The position numbers and the translations under genes are program-made. 64,000 nucleotides of DNA from Flavobacterium humi (lineage in GTDB: Bacteria; Bacteroidota; Bacteroidia; Flavobacteriales; Flavobacteriaceae): NCBI RefSeq assembly GCF_004745595.1, contig NZ_SRLH01000003.1, forward strand, positions 1-64,000, in the 5' to 3' direction. Each line of letters opens with the position of its first letter. Positions within the stretch are counted from its first letter, which is position 1. Positions 16,610 through 25,072 of this stretch are shown piece by piece. The notes under the pieces were generated by a model that was given only the letters and a program-made list of their open reading frames with translations, was not told where the DNA came from and did not search any database.

Positions 16610-18727
16610 TTAAAAATCATAATACCAATTGAAGACATCTGCCCTCAAACCTACCGAAAACCAAGTCGTGTTTTCCTTGAATACCGTTGCAGTATCCATT
16701 TTTGGCGAAAAGTTCCTGTAAATCAGGTTGGCAAAAAGTTTCAGGTTGGCGCTTGGGTTGAGCAAATAACCAGCCTGAATATCGGCAATAAGGATATTGG
16801 CTTTATTGCCCTGGCCTACTACAACGCCTTTGTCGAACGCCCTGTCTTCTTCATAATCCTTATAAATATTCGACCCGTAATTCAATCCGTCGGCAGCCGT
16901 ATCATAATCAAACCCTCTAATCCCTACGCTTAATTTGGCATCAGCGAACAAACGGTTCCGGGTATAGCGGGCAATAACTGTCAGCTCCTTAAAATTAGAT
17001 CCCCAAATATGCCCCATGCTCTGGTTGTTGTGCCCGTAATTGGTAAGGGCGTTGCTGTGCGCATACACATACGGCCGGACATGGTTGTATTCGGCCTGGA
17101 GGTATAAGTCCGGTACGCCAAAAGCCCTGAAATATTTTGCGCCAAGCTGGTACCCGAATTTATTTTTCCAGCTTTTTTCCCCGGCTTTGATATCTCCTAT
17201 TGAAAATTCATCAAGAAGAAATTGCCCGTATAAATTAATGAAATTGTTCCATTTGTATTTGGAAGTCAAACCTAAAACGGCATTTCCGCTACGGGAAGAA
17301 GAAGAGAATTCCACCGAACGGTAAAAGATAATCGGGTTGACAAAATTCACATCAAATCCACGGTCATTGTCATTGGCCCAGACCACGGATTCGAAGAAAC
17401 CGATATTCCATCTTTTGGTGGCATTGTAACTCAAATAATGGTTGGCCATATATTTGGTAGCAAATGTTTTGTCTACCGTCACTTCCGGGCGGACATCCTT
17501 GAGCCACATATAGGTATTGGTATATTTTATCTTCCAGAACGTGGTGTTTATCTTAAAAAAAGGATAAGGACTGGCTCCGTCCGCTTCCAGTAAAGATCGG
17601 TAACCGTCTCCAATGAAATTGCGACTGTAGCCCAACTGTATGTTGATATGTTTGCTCGGTGTGTAGGTAATATTCGCATCGGCAGAAGGGAAATCAAATT
17701 GGGTTTCTTTGAAATCCTTGGCTATTCCGATCCCGGGAATAACAGCAGGGTTTCCGCCGCCGGGTTTGATCGACTGGGCATACCTGTTGAAATAATCCGC
17801 GAAAAAGCCCTGGCTTTCATAGACTGTTGTGGTAAAATTCAACTGTTTGCCCAATCCTCCCTGGATTTGCAAACCGCGCGTATTCACATACGTGTAATCT
17901 TCCGAACCAGGATTGCTTTTCCCAACCCTCAAATCAAAGATCGGGTTCATGGTAAACCAATAATCCTCACCTTGAATGGCTACAAGGTTTTCGTTGAACA
18001 GCTTCCTTCCCCACCAACCTTCTTTTTTTATCTTTATTTTCTCATGAGCCTGTTCCAAATTGTAATATTTGCTCACTTCTGCATAGGTAAAAGGTTTCGA
18101 AGCTGTATGGCTGTTTGCCCCTATCTGGTTCATTTCATCATCGAACTGTGTGTAGAAATTATGGGAAAAAGGAATTCCAAGGTTACTGGTATATTGCGGG
18201 TTGGCAAACTTTTTATAGTTTTTGGAAACCGATTCGAATTCAGGATTTTCGGCATTGGCCAGCCCTTTTGTAGAATTCGCAACCTGGGTTTCTTCCTGTT
18301 TCTTGAGTTCGGCCAATTCGGCAGCGCTTTGCAAAGGGATGGCGATGGTCAGCGTATATTTGGCATAAGTAGGCCTGCCGTTATAGGTTGCCGGCGCAAT
18401 TATTGGCAACGCAGCGAAAACTCTTTTGGTCTCTTCTATAAGCGAAGCATCTATGGCATCCACATATAAAACCTTGAAGGTCCCGGTAGTGTCTACTTCG
18501 AACAGCGTAATGATCTTCCCTTTGAAATTATCTTTTTTGGCGGCTTCGGGCAATTGGAAATTATGGTACACAAAATCCTGGAGCTGATTGTAAAAACAAT
18601 TTTCAAGTTCCTGGTTTAGGGTATTGCGGCACGCTTCAAAAACAGGAGGTTTTTCCTGGTTGCTTACTTGAGCCATTGCCAATTGGGCAAAAAGCAGAAC
18701 GATAAGGGCTGAAAAATATTTCTTCAT
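16610..18727 (-). CDS. remB: RemB-like gliding motility outer membrane protein
   Basis: 705 residues from the ATG at 18727, chosen over one at 18751 because it gives a proper signal peptide (MKKYFSALIVLLFAQLAMAQ) and avoids overlapping deoC. Residues about 30-140 resemble a TonB C-terminal-like domain (KGKIITLFEVDTTGTFKVLYV and IIAPATYNGRPTYAKYTLTI). The remaining 500 residues are rich in aromatic strands, consistent with an outer membrane beta-barrel ending in phenylalanine (VFNWYYDF). Length, architecture and position after deoC fit the protein called RemB in Flavobacterium; I recognise it with moderate confidence only. No direct evidence for motility is visible in this window apart from surface proteins. 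Confidence 0.65.
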   Translation of the reverse strand: MKKYFSALIVLLFAQLAMAQVSNQEKPPVFEACRNTLNQELENCFYNQLQDFVYHNFQLPEAAKKDNFKGKIITLFEVDTTGTFKVLYVDAIDASLIEETKRVFAALPIIAPATYNGRPTYAKYTLTIAIPLQSAAELAELKKQEETQVANSTKGLANAENPEFESVSKNYKKFANPQYTSNLGIPFSHNFYTQFDDEMNQIGANSHTASKPFTYAEVSKYYNLEQAHEKIKIKKEGWWGRKLFNENLVAIQGEDYWFTMNPIFDLRVGKSNPGSEDYTYVNTRGLQIQGGLGKQLNFTTTVYESQGFFADYFNRYAQSIKPGGGNPAVIPGIGIAKDFKETQFDFPSADANITYTPSKHINIQLGYSRNFIGDGYRSLLEADGASPYPFFKINTTFWKIKYTNTYMWLKDVRPEVTVDKTFATKYMANHYLSYNATKRWNIGFFESVVWANDNDRGFDVNFVNPIIFYRSVEFSSSSRSGNAVLGLTSKYKWNNFINLYGQFLLDEFSIGDIKAGEKSWKNKFGYQLGAKYFRAFGVPDLYLQAEYNHVRPYVYAHSNALTNYGHNNQSMGHIWGSNFKELTVIARYTRNRLFADAKLSVGIRGFDYDTAADGLNYGSNIYKDYEEDRAFDKGVVVGQGNKANILIADIQAGYLLNPSANLKLFANLIYRNFSPKMDTATVFKENTTWFSVGLRADVFNWYYDF

Positions 18728-18737
18728 TTTGGTTTTT

Positions 18738-19490
18738 TTAATAATTATCACCCGACACTTTACCGTGGGCGATGGCTTTGGCTGCTGATGTCCCTATTCT
18801 TTTTACGCCAAGACGGATCATAGCCAGGGCTTCCTCCAGAGTCCTTACACCGCCGGCAGCCTTAACTGGAAGCGGATTGGAATTTTCCAGCATCAGGATA
18901 ATGGTTGGGATTGTAGCACCGTTTGGCAGGCCGCCTTCCGTTTTATAAAACCCCGTGGATGACTTCACGAAAACATTCTGGTAATTCTCCTCCTTAAAGT
19001 TCGCAATGACGGTATTCTTGATCAACGCCGAGATCTGGATAATCTGCTGGTGGCTGAGCGCCGCTACTTCAATAATGAATTTGACAACTTTTTTATGCGC
19101 CAGCCCTAATTGGACACAAGCAATAATTTCCTTTTTGATTTCGCTTATTTCACCTCTTTTGAAGGCTTCGTAGTTAATTACAAAATCCAGCTCATCCGCT
19201 TGGTCTTCAATAACCTGAAGAGCTTCCCTTACTTTATCTTCAATTTCCGAAGTGCCGTTGGGAAAATCAATTACGGTCCCGATGAGTACTTTGGAATCAG
19301 CCTCGGTTATCATTTTTTTAGCCAATTTTACCTCTTCGGGGCGAATCATAATCAATTTGAATTCTTCCTCAATGGCTTCCTGGATAAATGCTTTTACCAC
19401 TGCTTTATTTTCCTTTTCAGATATATTCGCCTGGGAAGCCGTTTTTAGATAGGTAGAATCGAGATACTGTCTGATATTCATAATTTGCAT
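18738..19490 (-). CDS. deoC: Deoxyribose-phosphate aldolase
   Basis: 250 residues, a TIM-barrel class I aldolase. The Schiff-base lysine is in VFVKSSTGF (near residue 172) and the phosphate-binding region is PVKAAGGVRTLEEALAMI (near 210-225). KVLIGTVIDFPNG and ELDFVINYEAF match conserved strands. It splits 2-deoxy-D-ribose 5-phosphate into glyceraldehyde 3-phosphate and acetaldehyde in deoxynucleoside catabolism, in the cytoplasm. The usual VCVNP strand is replaced by LIMIRP. An alternative start lies at 19481. Ends 10 bases before the RemB-like gene. Confidence 0.93.
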   Translation of the reverse strand: MQIMNIRQYLDSTYLKTASQANISEKENKAVVKAFIQEAIEEEFKLIMIRPEEVKLAKKMITEADSKVLIGTVIDFPNGTSEIEDKVREALQVIEDQADELDFVINYEAFKRGEISEIKKEIIACVQLGLAHKKVVKFIIEVAALSHQQIIQISALIKNTVIANFKEENYQNVFVKSSTGFYKTEGGLPNGATIPTIILMLENSNPLPVKAAGGVRTLEEALAMIRLGVKRIGTSAAKAIAHGKVSGDNY

Positions 19491-19727
19491 TTCTTAAATA
19501 AGCAATAAGGCTATAAAAATAGAAAAATCCGGCCGAAATGGGTGGTTTTTTTGGATTAATTATTTCATTACTCTCTGTTTTGCGAACGAAAAACAATTCC
19601 TAATAATATTTGCATTTTTTTATTCCAATATCTTTTGCTTTAATTTTTATTATCATTTTAACAAAAAAAATGACGATTTATTATTTTTAGTATATTCGCA
19701 ACACTAAATTTCCTGACAACACACACC

Positions 19728-20522
19728 ATGAAAACAAACTATGCATTACTGTTATTGGGCTTCTTGTTCCTATCCTGCTCTTCCGACAATACTAGCGAAG
19801 ACATACCTTCGGCCACGAATTATTACCCTTCCGGCACAGGCAATTTTTGGGTTTATGATGTAGAAGGCACGCCGGTAGGAAGAGATTCGCTTTATATTTC
19901 GGGAGATACATTAATCAATTCTGTTGCCTACAAAAGATTCAAAACCAAGATGCAGCCTGTTGGTTTTTATTCCAATTCGCTCAATAAAAACGGCGTTAGG
20001 AAATCTGAGGACAAACTATTGGTTTCCGGTACAATTGGGCTGAATTTTACAGACCAGTTCCCGTTGACAATTTCCATTTCCGATTTTACGGCCTTTAAGG
20101 AAAGTGCTTCGCCAAATGAAGTATTGGGAACCGTGTCCGGCTCGTTTCAGCAAAATGTGCAAGGATATCCCCTGACCATAGAATATACTTTTACTTCCAA
20201 AGCTGTTGGATCCTTGGCTAGTTTTACTTCACCTAACAACGATGTATATACGGATGTAAAATCGGTAAATACGATCTTAAATGTAAAAATATCCACGATT
20301 TACCAGCCGCAAGGTGTCCCGATTTCGATTCCTGTGACTATCTTGCCGGCCCAGGATGTAATTGTTTCGACGCAGTATTATGCCAAAAACATTGGCGTGG
20401 TCCACACGAACACGGACATGCATTACCAGCTGGCTTCTCTCCCTGTTCAGGTCCAATTGCCAATACCAAGTTCCGGAGACCAAAACCAAAAGGAATTTTT
20501 AGATACGTATCAAATCAATTGA
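19728..20522 (+). CDS. Lipoprotein of unknown function
   Basis: 264 residues with a lipoprotein signal peptide ending in FLFLSCSSDN, so it is lipid-anchored. The mature part is beta-rich and starts with NYYPSGTGNFWVYDVEGTPVG, a pattern seen in Bacteroidota lipoproteins of unknown role. TATATTCG at 19691-19698 may be its -7 box, with no clear -33 element. It stands alone between deoC (divergent) and a strong terminator at 20536. No function can be given. Confidence 0.75.
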   Translation: MKTNYALLLLGFLFLSCSSDNTSEDIPSATNYYPSGTGNFWVYDVEGTPVGRDSLYISGDTLINSVAYKRFKTKMQPVGFYSNSLNKNGVRKSEDKLLVSGTIGLNFTDQFPLTISISDFTAFKESASPNEVLGTVSGSFQQNVQGYPLTIEYTFTSKAVGSLASFTSPNNDVYTDVKSVNTILNVKISTIYQPQGVPISIPVTILPAQDVIVSTQYYAKNIGVVHTNTDMHYQLASLPVQVQLPIPSSGDQNQKEFLDTYQIN

Positions 20523-20535
20523 TGCTTTAGAATAG

Positions 20536-20566
20536 AAAACGACAACTATAATGTTGTCGTTTTGCT
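20536..20566 (+). terminator. Rho-independent terminator after the lipoprotein gene
   Basis: Perfect 11-base-pair stem AAAACGACAAC/GTTGTCGTTTT with a TATAAT loop, 13 bases after the stop codon. Confidence 0.85.
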
Positions 20567-20633
20567 TTTACGAAATTCACTCCGCAAGAAAGAAATTAAA
20601 AGCCAATTATGAGGGTACTTGAAGTCAAATCTC

Positions 20634-20641
20634 TATATTTG
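20634..20641 (+). promoter_or_regulatory. Putative -7 box for the PAP2-like gene
   Basis: TATATTTG, an exact TAnnTTTG match, 20 bases before the TTG start at 20662. No good -33 element at the expected distance. Confidence 0.4.
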
Positions 20642-20661
20642 TTAGTATAATCCATTTCGTT

Positions 20662-21267
20662 TTGAAAAGAATACTTCCTTTTTTTTCGTACTTCTTCCAT
20701 CCAATTTTTACGGCAGTATTTGCATCACTTGTGTATTTTATCCTGACACCCAGATATTTTGTGTATGAAGTCATTTACCTGTACATCATGCAAATTCTTG
20801 TGGTTACGGTATTGATTCCTTTAGCTTGTTTTTATCTGTTGTTGATGCTCCAGAAGATAGATTCCATCATGGTGCCTTCCGTTTCCCAACGTAAAATCCC
20901 ATTGATACTCCATATCCTCCTTTTGGGGATGCTCATTTTAAAAAGCACGACCCTTGATGCAATTCCGGAGTTGTTTTACTTTTATTTAGGCAGCATGATA
21001 AGCAGCGGAGTGGCTTTGTTACTGGTCTTTTTCCATAAGAAAGCCAGCTTGCATATGTTAGGTATGGCCTCGCTGACTGTTTTTTCCATCAGCTGTTGCC
21101 TGCATTTCCAGTCCAAAGAAGTCGTATTTATTGCATTGTTGTTATTTTGCAACGGATTGGTAGCTTCCTCCCGGTTGCTGATGAAAGCCCATACTGCAAA
21201 TGAACTGATCCTGGGGTATTTAACAGGACTTCTTCCGCAATTGTTCCTGTTGTTTTTTTGGCTATAA
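20662..21267 (+). CDS. Degenerate PAP2-like membrane protein, TTG start
   Basis: 201 residues with about six membrane helices. The start must be the TTG at 20662: the frame is open only from there with a good N-terminus (KRILPFFSYFFHP) and a -7 box lies 20 bases ahead. Near the C-terminus SSRLLMKAHTANELILGYLTG resembles the third PAP2 phosphatase motif (SRxxxxxHxxxD, here ending in E), and SQRKIP could be a remnant of the first. No PSGH block is seen, so catalysis is doubtful. Its last 6 bases overlap the stop of the convergent PorT-like gene. Confidence 0.65.
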   Translation: MKRILPFFSYFFHPIFTAVFASLVYFILTPRYFVYEVIYLYIMQILVVTVLIPLACFYLLLMLQKIDSIMVPSVSQRKIPLILHILLLGMLILKSTTLDAIPELFYFYLGSMISSGVALLLVFFHKKASLHMLGMASLTVFSISCCLHFQSKEVVFIALLLFCNGLVASSRLLMKAHTANELILGYLTGLLPQLFLLFFWL

Positions 21268-21951
21268 AATATAGAACATCAAGCCGAAATTAAGCGTATG
21301 CATTTTGATCGGATCACCATTTAGAGTCCCGTTTTTAAACATATCATCGAATCCGTAATAGGCGTAGAAATTCCATTGGTTCCATCCGGCCGCCACATAT
21401 GTCCCATATTGGAACTTTGCTATATCGCGGTTGTTGCTCACCTTATAATCAATGCCGCTGGCTTTGTAACGGGATTGGCTCATAAGCAGGTAACTCATCT
21501 TGAATCCTGTATAAATACGCCAGAATTTATGAGATTCAAAGGTAGAAGTCCTCCAGCGGATCTCTATAGGCGCTTCAACAAAATACATGGCCAATTTGTT
21601 TTTATCAAAGGGCTCTCCTGCCGGAATAGTTGAATACTGCATGACGCCATCTAATTCCTGGATAACCAGGTTCTGCTTGTAATTTTTGAATGAAAACCCT
21701 ATTCCCGGCGCTATGGCAAAAGTCCTTTTTTTGTTAAGAGGGAAATCCCTTAAAAAACCTGCATTCAATCCTGTGGAAAAAGAATTTTGAGAAACATCCT
21801 TGGGCTTGGTGCTTAAAATATTATACGTAACGCCAAAATAAAACTGGTCTTCCCTGTACAATGAATCGACCGCATCAAAATCAGGGATCTCCTGTTGTGC
21901 GAATACATTAACAAACGAAAGTAAAAAAACAATTTTAAGAAGGTTTCTCAT
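21262..21951 (-). CDS. PorT-like outer membrane beta-barrel protein
   Basis: 229 residues with signal peptide (MRNLLKIVFLLSFVNVFAQQ) and an eight-stranded-barrel pattern: FYFGVTYNILST, FAIAPGIGFSFKNY, YFVEAPIEIRWRTS, FWRIYTGFKMSYLL, and a terminal strand LNFGLMFYIL. The VEAPIEIRWR segment is typical of the PorT/porin family protein group of Bacteroidota. PorT itself takes part in type IX secretion; whether this is the true PorT or a paralogue cannot be decided here. Transcribed on its own. Confidence 0.75.
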   Translation of the reverse strand: MRNLLKIVFLLSFVNVFAQQEIPDFDAVDSLYREDQFYFGVTYNILSTKPKDVSQNSFSTGLNAGFLRDFPLNKKRTFAIAPGIGFSFKNYKQNLVIQELDGVMQYSTIPAGEPFDKNKLAMYFVEAPIEIRWRTSTFESHKFWRIYTGFKMSYLLMSQSRYKASGIDYKVSNNRDIAKFQYGTYVAAGWNQWNFYAYYGFDDMFKNGTLNGDPIKMHTLNFGLMFYIL

Positions 21952-21995
21952 GATTTGGATTTAAGGCTTAAAGTTAACAAAATACTTATAATGAA

Positions 21996-22022
21996 AAATG
22001 CCTTCCGTTAAGAAAGGCATTT
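21996..22022 (-). terminator. Rho-independent terminator of the act-cta operon
   Basis: On the minus strand AAATGCCTT pairs with AAGGCATTT, followed by TTCATT and preceded by A-rich sequence. It lies 18 bases past the ctaD stop, so it closes the eight-gene act-cta operon. Confidence 0.75.
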
Positions 22023-22039
22023 AATATTTTGATATTTTT

Positions 22040-23845
22040 TTATGAATGGTGAAGTTCTTCTTCTCCTTCTTTCATAGGTGTAGTTTGCGGCACAAAATCC
22101 TCATCATGCCCTGGCTTACTGTAATCGTAAGGCCATCTGTGTACTGTAGGCAATTCTCCTGGCCAGTTACCGTGGATGTGCTCCACCGGTGCAGTCCATT
22201 CAAGAGTATTGGATCTCCATGGGTTTTGTACTGCTTTTTTACCGTAGAAGATACTGGTAAAGAAGTTCCACATAAACACCAATTGGAAGATCGCCCCGAT
22301 GATGGCAAAAGTTGTGATCAAAACATTCACATCAGCCAAATCATCAAATAATGGGAAGTTTGAATTCGTGTAGTAACGACGTGGCAAACCAGCCATTCCG
22401 ATAAAGTGCATTGGATAGAAAACCCCGTAAGCACATATTGCCGTTACCCAGAAGTGGATGTATCCTAAGTTTTTATTCATCATTCTTCCGAACATTTTAG
22501 GGAACCAGTGGTATACCCCTGCAAAGAATCCGTAAAGAGCTGAAATACCCATTACCAAGTGGAAGTGCGCTACAACGAAATATGTATCGTGAACGTTGAT
22601 ATCCAGTGTACTGTCTCCAAGGATAATCCCTGTCAAACCTCCTGAGATGAAAGTTGAAACCAATCCGATAGAGAAAAGCATCGCAGGGTTCAACTGCAGG
22701 TTACCTTTCCATAAAGTAGTGATATAGTTAAATGCTTTTACTGCCGATGGAATAGCAATCAATAATGTTGTGAAGGTAAATACCGATCCTAAGAAAGGAT
22801 TCATCCCCGAGATAAACATATGGTGGCCCCAAACAATGGTAGACAAGAATGCGATAGCTAGAATAGAAGCGATCATCGCACGGTAACCGAAAATTGGTTT
22901 ACGTGAATTGGTTGCGATGATTTCAGATGTGATCCCTAATGCAGGCAACAATACGATGTATACTTCAGGGTGTCCCAAGAACCAGAACAAATGCTCGAAC
23001 AATACCGGAGAACCTCCTTGATAGTGTAATACTTCGCCTGAAATAAAGATATCTGACAAGAAGAACGATGTACCGAAACTTCTATCCATGATTAACAATA
23101 AGGCTGCAGACAATAATACCGGGAAAGAAACAATACCGATAACAGCAGTAATAAAGAAAGCCCAAACCGTTAGCGGTAATCTTGTCATTGACATCCCTTT
23201 AGTTCTTAAATTGATTACCGTTACCACATAATTCAAGGATCCCATCAATGAAGAAGCGATGAATATAGCCATAGAAACCAACCATAATGTCATTCCTGTT
23301 CCTGAACCTGGAATAGCCTGTGGCAAAGCACTCAACGGAGGATAAATAGTCCATCCTGCAGAAGCCGGTCCTGACTCAACAAATAAAGAAGAAAGCATGA
23401 CAACACTTGAGATAAAGAACAACCAGTATGAAATCATATTCATAAACCCGGAAGCCATATCCCTGGCACCAATCTGAAGCGGAATAAGCAAGTTACTGAA
23501 GGTACCGCTCAAACCGGCTGTCAATACGAAGAATACCATAATCGTACCGTGAATGGTAACCAAAGCCAGGTATATATCATTACGCATTACACCGCCCGGA
23601 GCCAATTTTTCACCCAAAAGGAATTTGAAGATTCCAAATGATTGCTCTGGCCAGGCAATTTGCATTCTGAAAAGAATTGACATTACAACCCCGATGATTC
23701 CCATAATAATACCTGAAATCAAGTATTGTTTTGCAATCATTTTATGATCAATACTGAAAATATATTTTGTTATAAAAGTATCTTTATGGTGGTGTGCGTG
23801 ATCTTGATCGTGTGCGTGATCGTGGTCATGTGATGCTGCTGCCAT
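22040..23845 (-). CDS. ctaD: Cytochrome c oxidase subunit I
   Basis: 601 residues with 12 or more membrane helices. Heme-copper signatures are visible: WFLGHPEVYIVLLPALG (Cu_B histidine and cross-linked tyrosine), WGHHMFISGM (two Cu_B histidines) and VAHFHLVMG (heme a and a3 histidines). The N-terminus carries a striking His/Asp repeat (HDHDHAHDQDHAHHHKD). It is the proton-pumping catalytic subunit that reduces O2 to water. No extra cytochrome domain is fused. Last gene of the act-cta operon, 36 bases after ctaC. Confidence 0.97.
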   Translation of the reverse strand: MAAASHDHDHAHDQDHAHHHKDTFITKYIFSIDHKMIAKQYLISGIIMGIIGVVMSILFRMQIAWPEQSFGIFKFLLGEKLAPGGVMRNDIYLALVTIHGTIMVFFVLTAGLSGTFSNLLIPLQIGARDMASGFMNMISYWLFFISSVVMLSSLFVESGPASAGWTIYPPLSALPQAIPGSGTGMTLWLVSMAIFIASSLMGSLNYVVTVINLRTKGMSMTRLPLTVWAFFITAVIGIVSFPVLLSAALLLIMDRSFGTSFFLSDIFISGEVLHYQGGSPVLFEHLFWFLGHPEVYIVLLPALGITSEIIATNSRKPIFGYRAMIASILAIAFLSTIVWGHHMFISGMNPFLGSVFTFTTLLIAIPSAVKAFNYITTLWKGNLQLNPAMLFSIGLVSTFISGGLTGIILGDSTLDINVHDTYFVVAHFHLVMGISALYGFFAGVYHWFPKMFGRMMNKNLGYIHFWVTAICAYGVFYPMHFIGMAGLPRRYYTNSNFPLFDDLADVNVLITTFAIIGAIFQLVFMWNFFTSIFYGKKAVQNPWRSNTLEWTAPVEHIHGNWPGELPTVHRWPYDYSKPGHDEDFVPQTTPMKEGEEELHHS

Positions 23846-23880
23846 AGTTTTATATTTTAATTTTTTTAATTCTGATTATA

Positions 23881-25053
23881 TTATTTACTTACAACTGTTG
23901 CTTCTGCAGTAGCCACCACAGTAGTATCCGGTTTTTTAGCCGGAGCCGGAACAGAAACAGGAGCGTTTTGAGCAGCTTTTGCTGCCTTATCATCATTGAC
24001 TGCTTTAGCGATAGTTCCCTTCCCTTTTAACCAATTTTGAAAATCCTGAGGAGTATCCACAACAATTTTCATTTGCATGTTGTAGTGCGAAGCACCGCAG
24101 ATTTTATTACACAATAAAAGGTAATCAAAAGTATAAGGATCCAAACCTGGTTTTCCCTGAGCTGCCAATTCAGCCGTTTTCTTAGCACGGATTTTATTGA
24201 TAGTTGACACTTTTTCAACCATTTTTTCATCCTGACGCATTTCGTCTGTAGTATAAATCGGTTTGAATGCAAACTGGGTTACCATACCTGGCACACAGTT
24301 CATCTGTGCTCTAAAGTGAGGCATGTAAGCAGAGTGCAATACATCCTGGGAACGCAATTTAAATAATATTTTTTTTCCTTTAGGAAGGTGTAATTCCGTA
24401 GTCGAGATATCGTCCTGCGCATTAGGATCAGTCATGTCAACACCCATAGTGTTCACTCCTTCGATCAAACGAACGTTGGCTTTACCAAGAACATTATCGG
24501 CACCAGAGTAACGTGCTTCCCAGTTGAACTGTTTCGCATATAACTCCACAACCATAACATCTTCGTCTTCATCAACAAACATAATATTTGTCCAGGTATA
24601 CAATCCGTAAAGGATCAAACCTGCAAGAACGATAACCGGGATAATGGTCCAAATGAATTCCAATTTATCATTATCGGCAAAATATAAAGCCGTATTGCCT
24701 TGTTTGCCTCTGTATTTGTATGCGAAATAATGAAGCAATGCCTGAGTGATAGCCTGTACAAAGAATATGATCGCAAATGAAATCATCATCAAATTGTCGT
24801 AATCCGATCCGTGTTCAGAAGCCGGGTTGCTTAAAACAAGGTGGCCCCATTTCAACAATCCGAAAATAGTAAAGATATAAAGGAACGCAAGAAAGCCGAA
24901 CATCAAATATCCTTGAATATTATTATCATTATCAGTAGCAACTTGAGAATTATCCTTTTTATTGCCAACTTGTGTTAAGTCGAAGATTTTAGTCATTTGC
25001 CAAATAGCAACTGATAATAGGACTAAAACTATAATAACCAACAAACTTGTCAT
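23881..25053 (-). CDS. ctaC: Cytochrome c oxidase subunit II
   Basis: 390 residues. Three hydrophobic segments near the N-terminus (about 3-15, 50-70, 90-115 and 140-160 region) precede the periplasmic cupredoxin domain. CuA ligands are visible in LHSAYMPHFRAQMN and in LLCNKICGASHYNMQMK. No CxxCH heme motif is present, so this is an aa3 rather than caa3 form. The C-terminal tail is Ala/Pro/Thr/Val-rich (low complexity). It accepts electrons from a c-type cytochrome, here presumably from alternative complex III. 20 bases after actF. Confidence 0.95.
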   Translation of the reverse strand: MTSLLVIIVLVLLSVAIWQMTKIFDLTQVGNKKDNSQVATDNDNNIQGYLMFGFLAFLYIFTIFGLLKWGHLVLSNPASEHGSDYDNLMMISFAIIFFVQAITQALLHYFAYKYRGKQGNTALYFADNDKLEFIWTIIPVIVLAGLILYGLYTWTNIMFVDEDEDVMVVELYAKQFNWEARYSGADNVLGKANVRLIEGVNTMGVDMTDPNAQDDISTTELHLPKGKKILFKLRSQDVLHSAYMPHFRAQMNCVPGMVTQFAFKPIYTTDEMRQDEKMVEKVSTINKIRAKKTAELAAQGKPGLDPYTFDYLLLCNKICGASHYNMQMKIVVDTPQDFQNWLKGKGTIAKAVNDDKAAKAAQNAPVSVPAPAKKPDTTVVATAEATVVSK

Positions 25054-25072
25054 CTGTTTTTGTATTTAAATA

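Noticed and set aside
17648..18469. Open frame of 273 codons on the + strand inside the RemB-like gene
   Set aside because: It lies wholly within a real coding gene on the other strand, has no promoter or signal peptide and shows no domain pattern. It is a shadow of codon bias.
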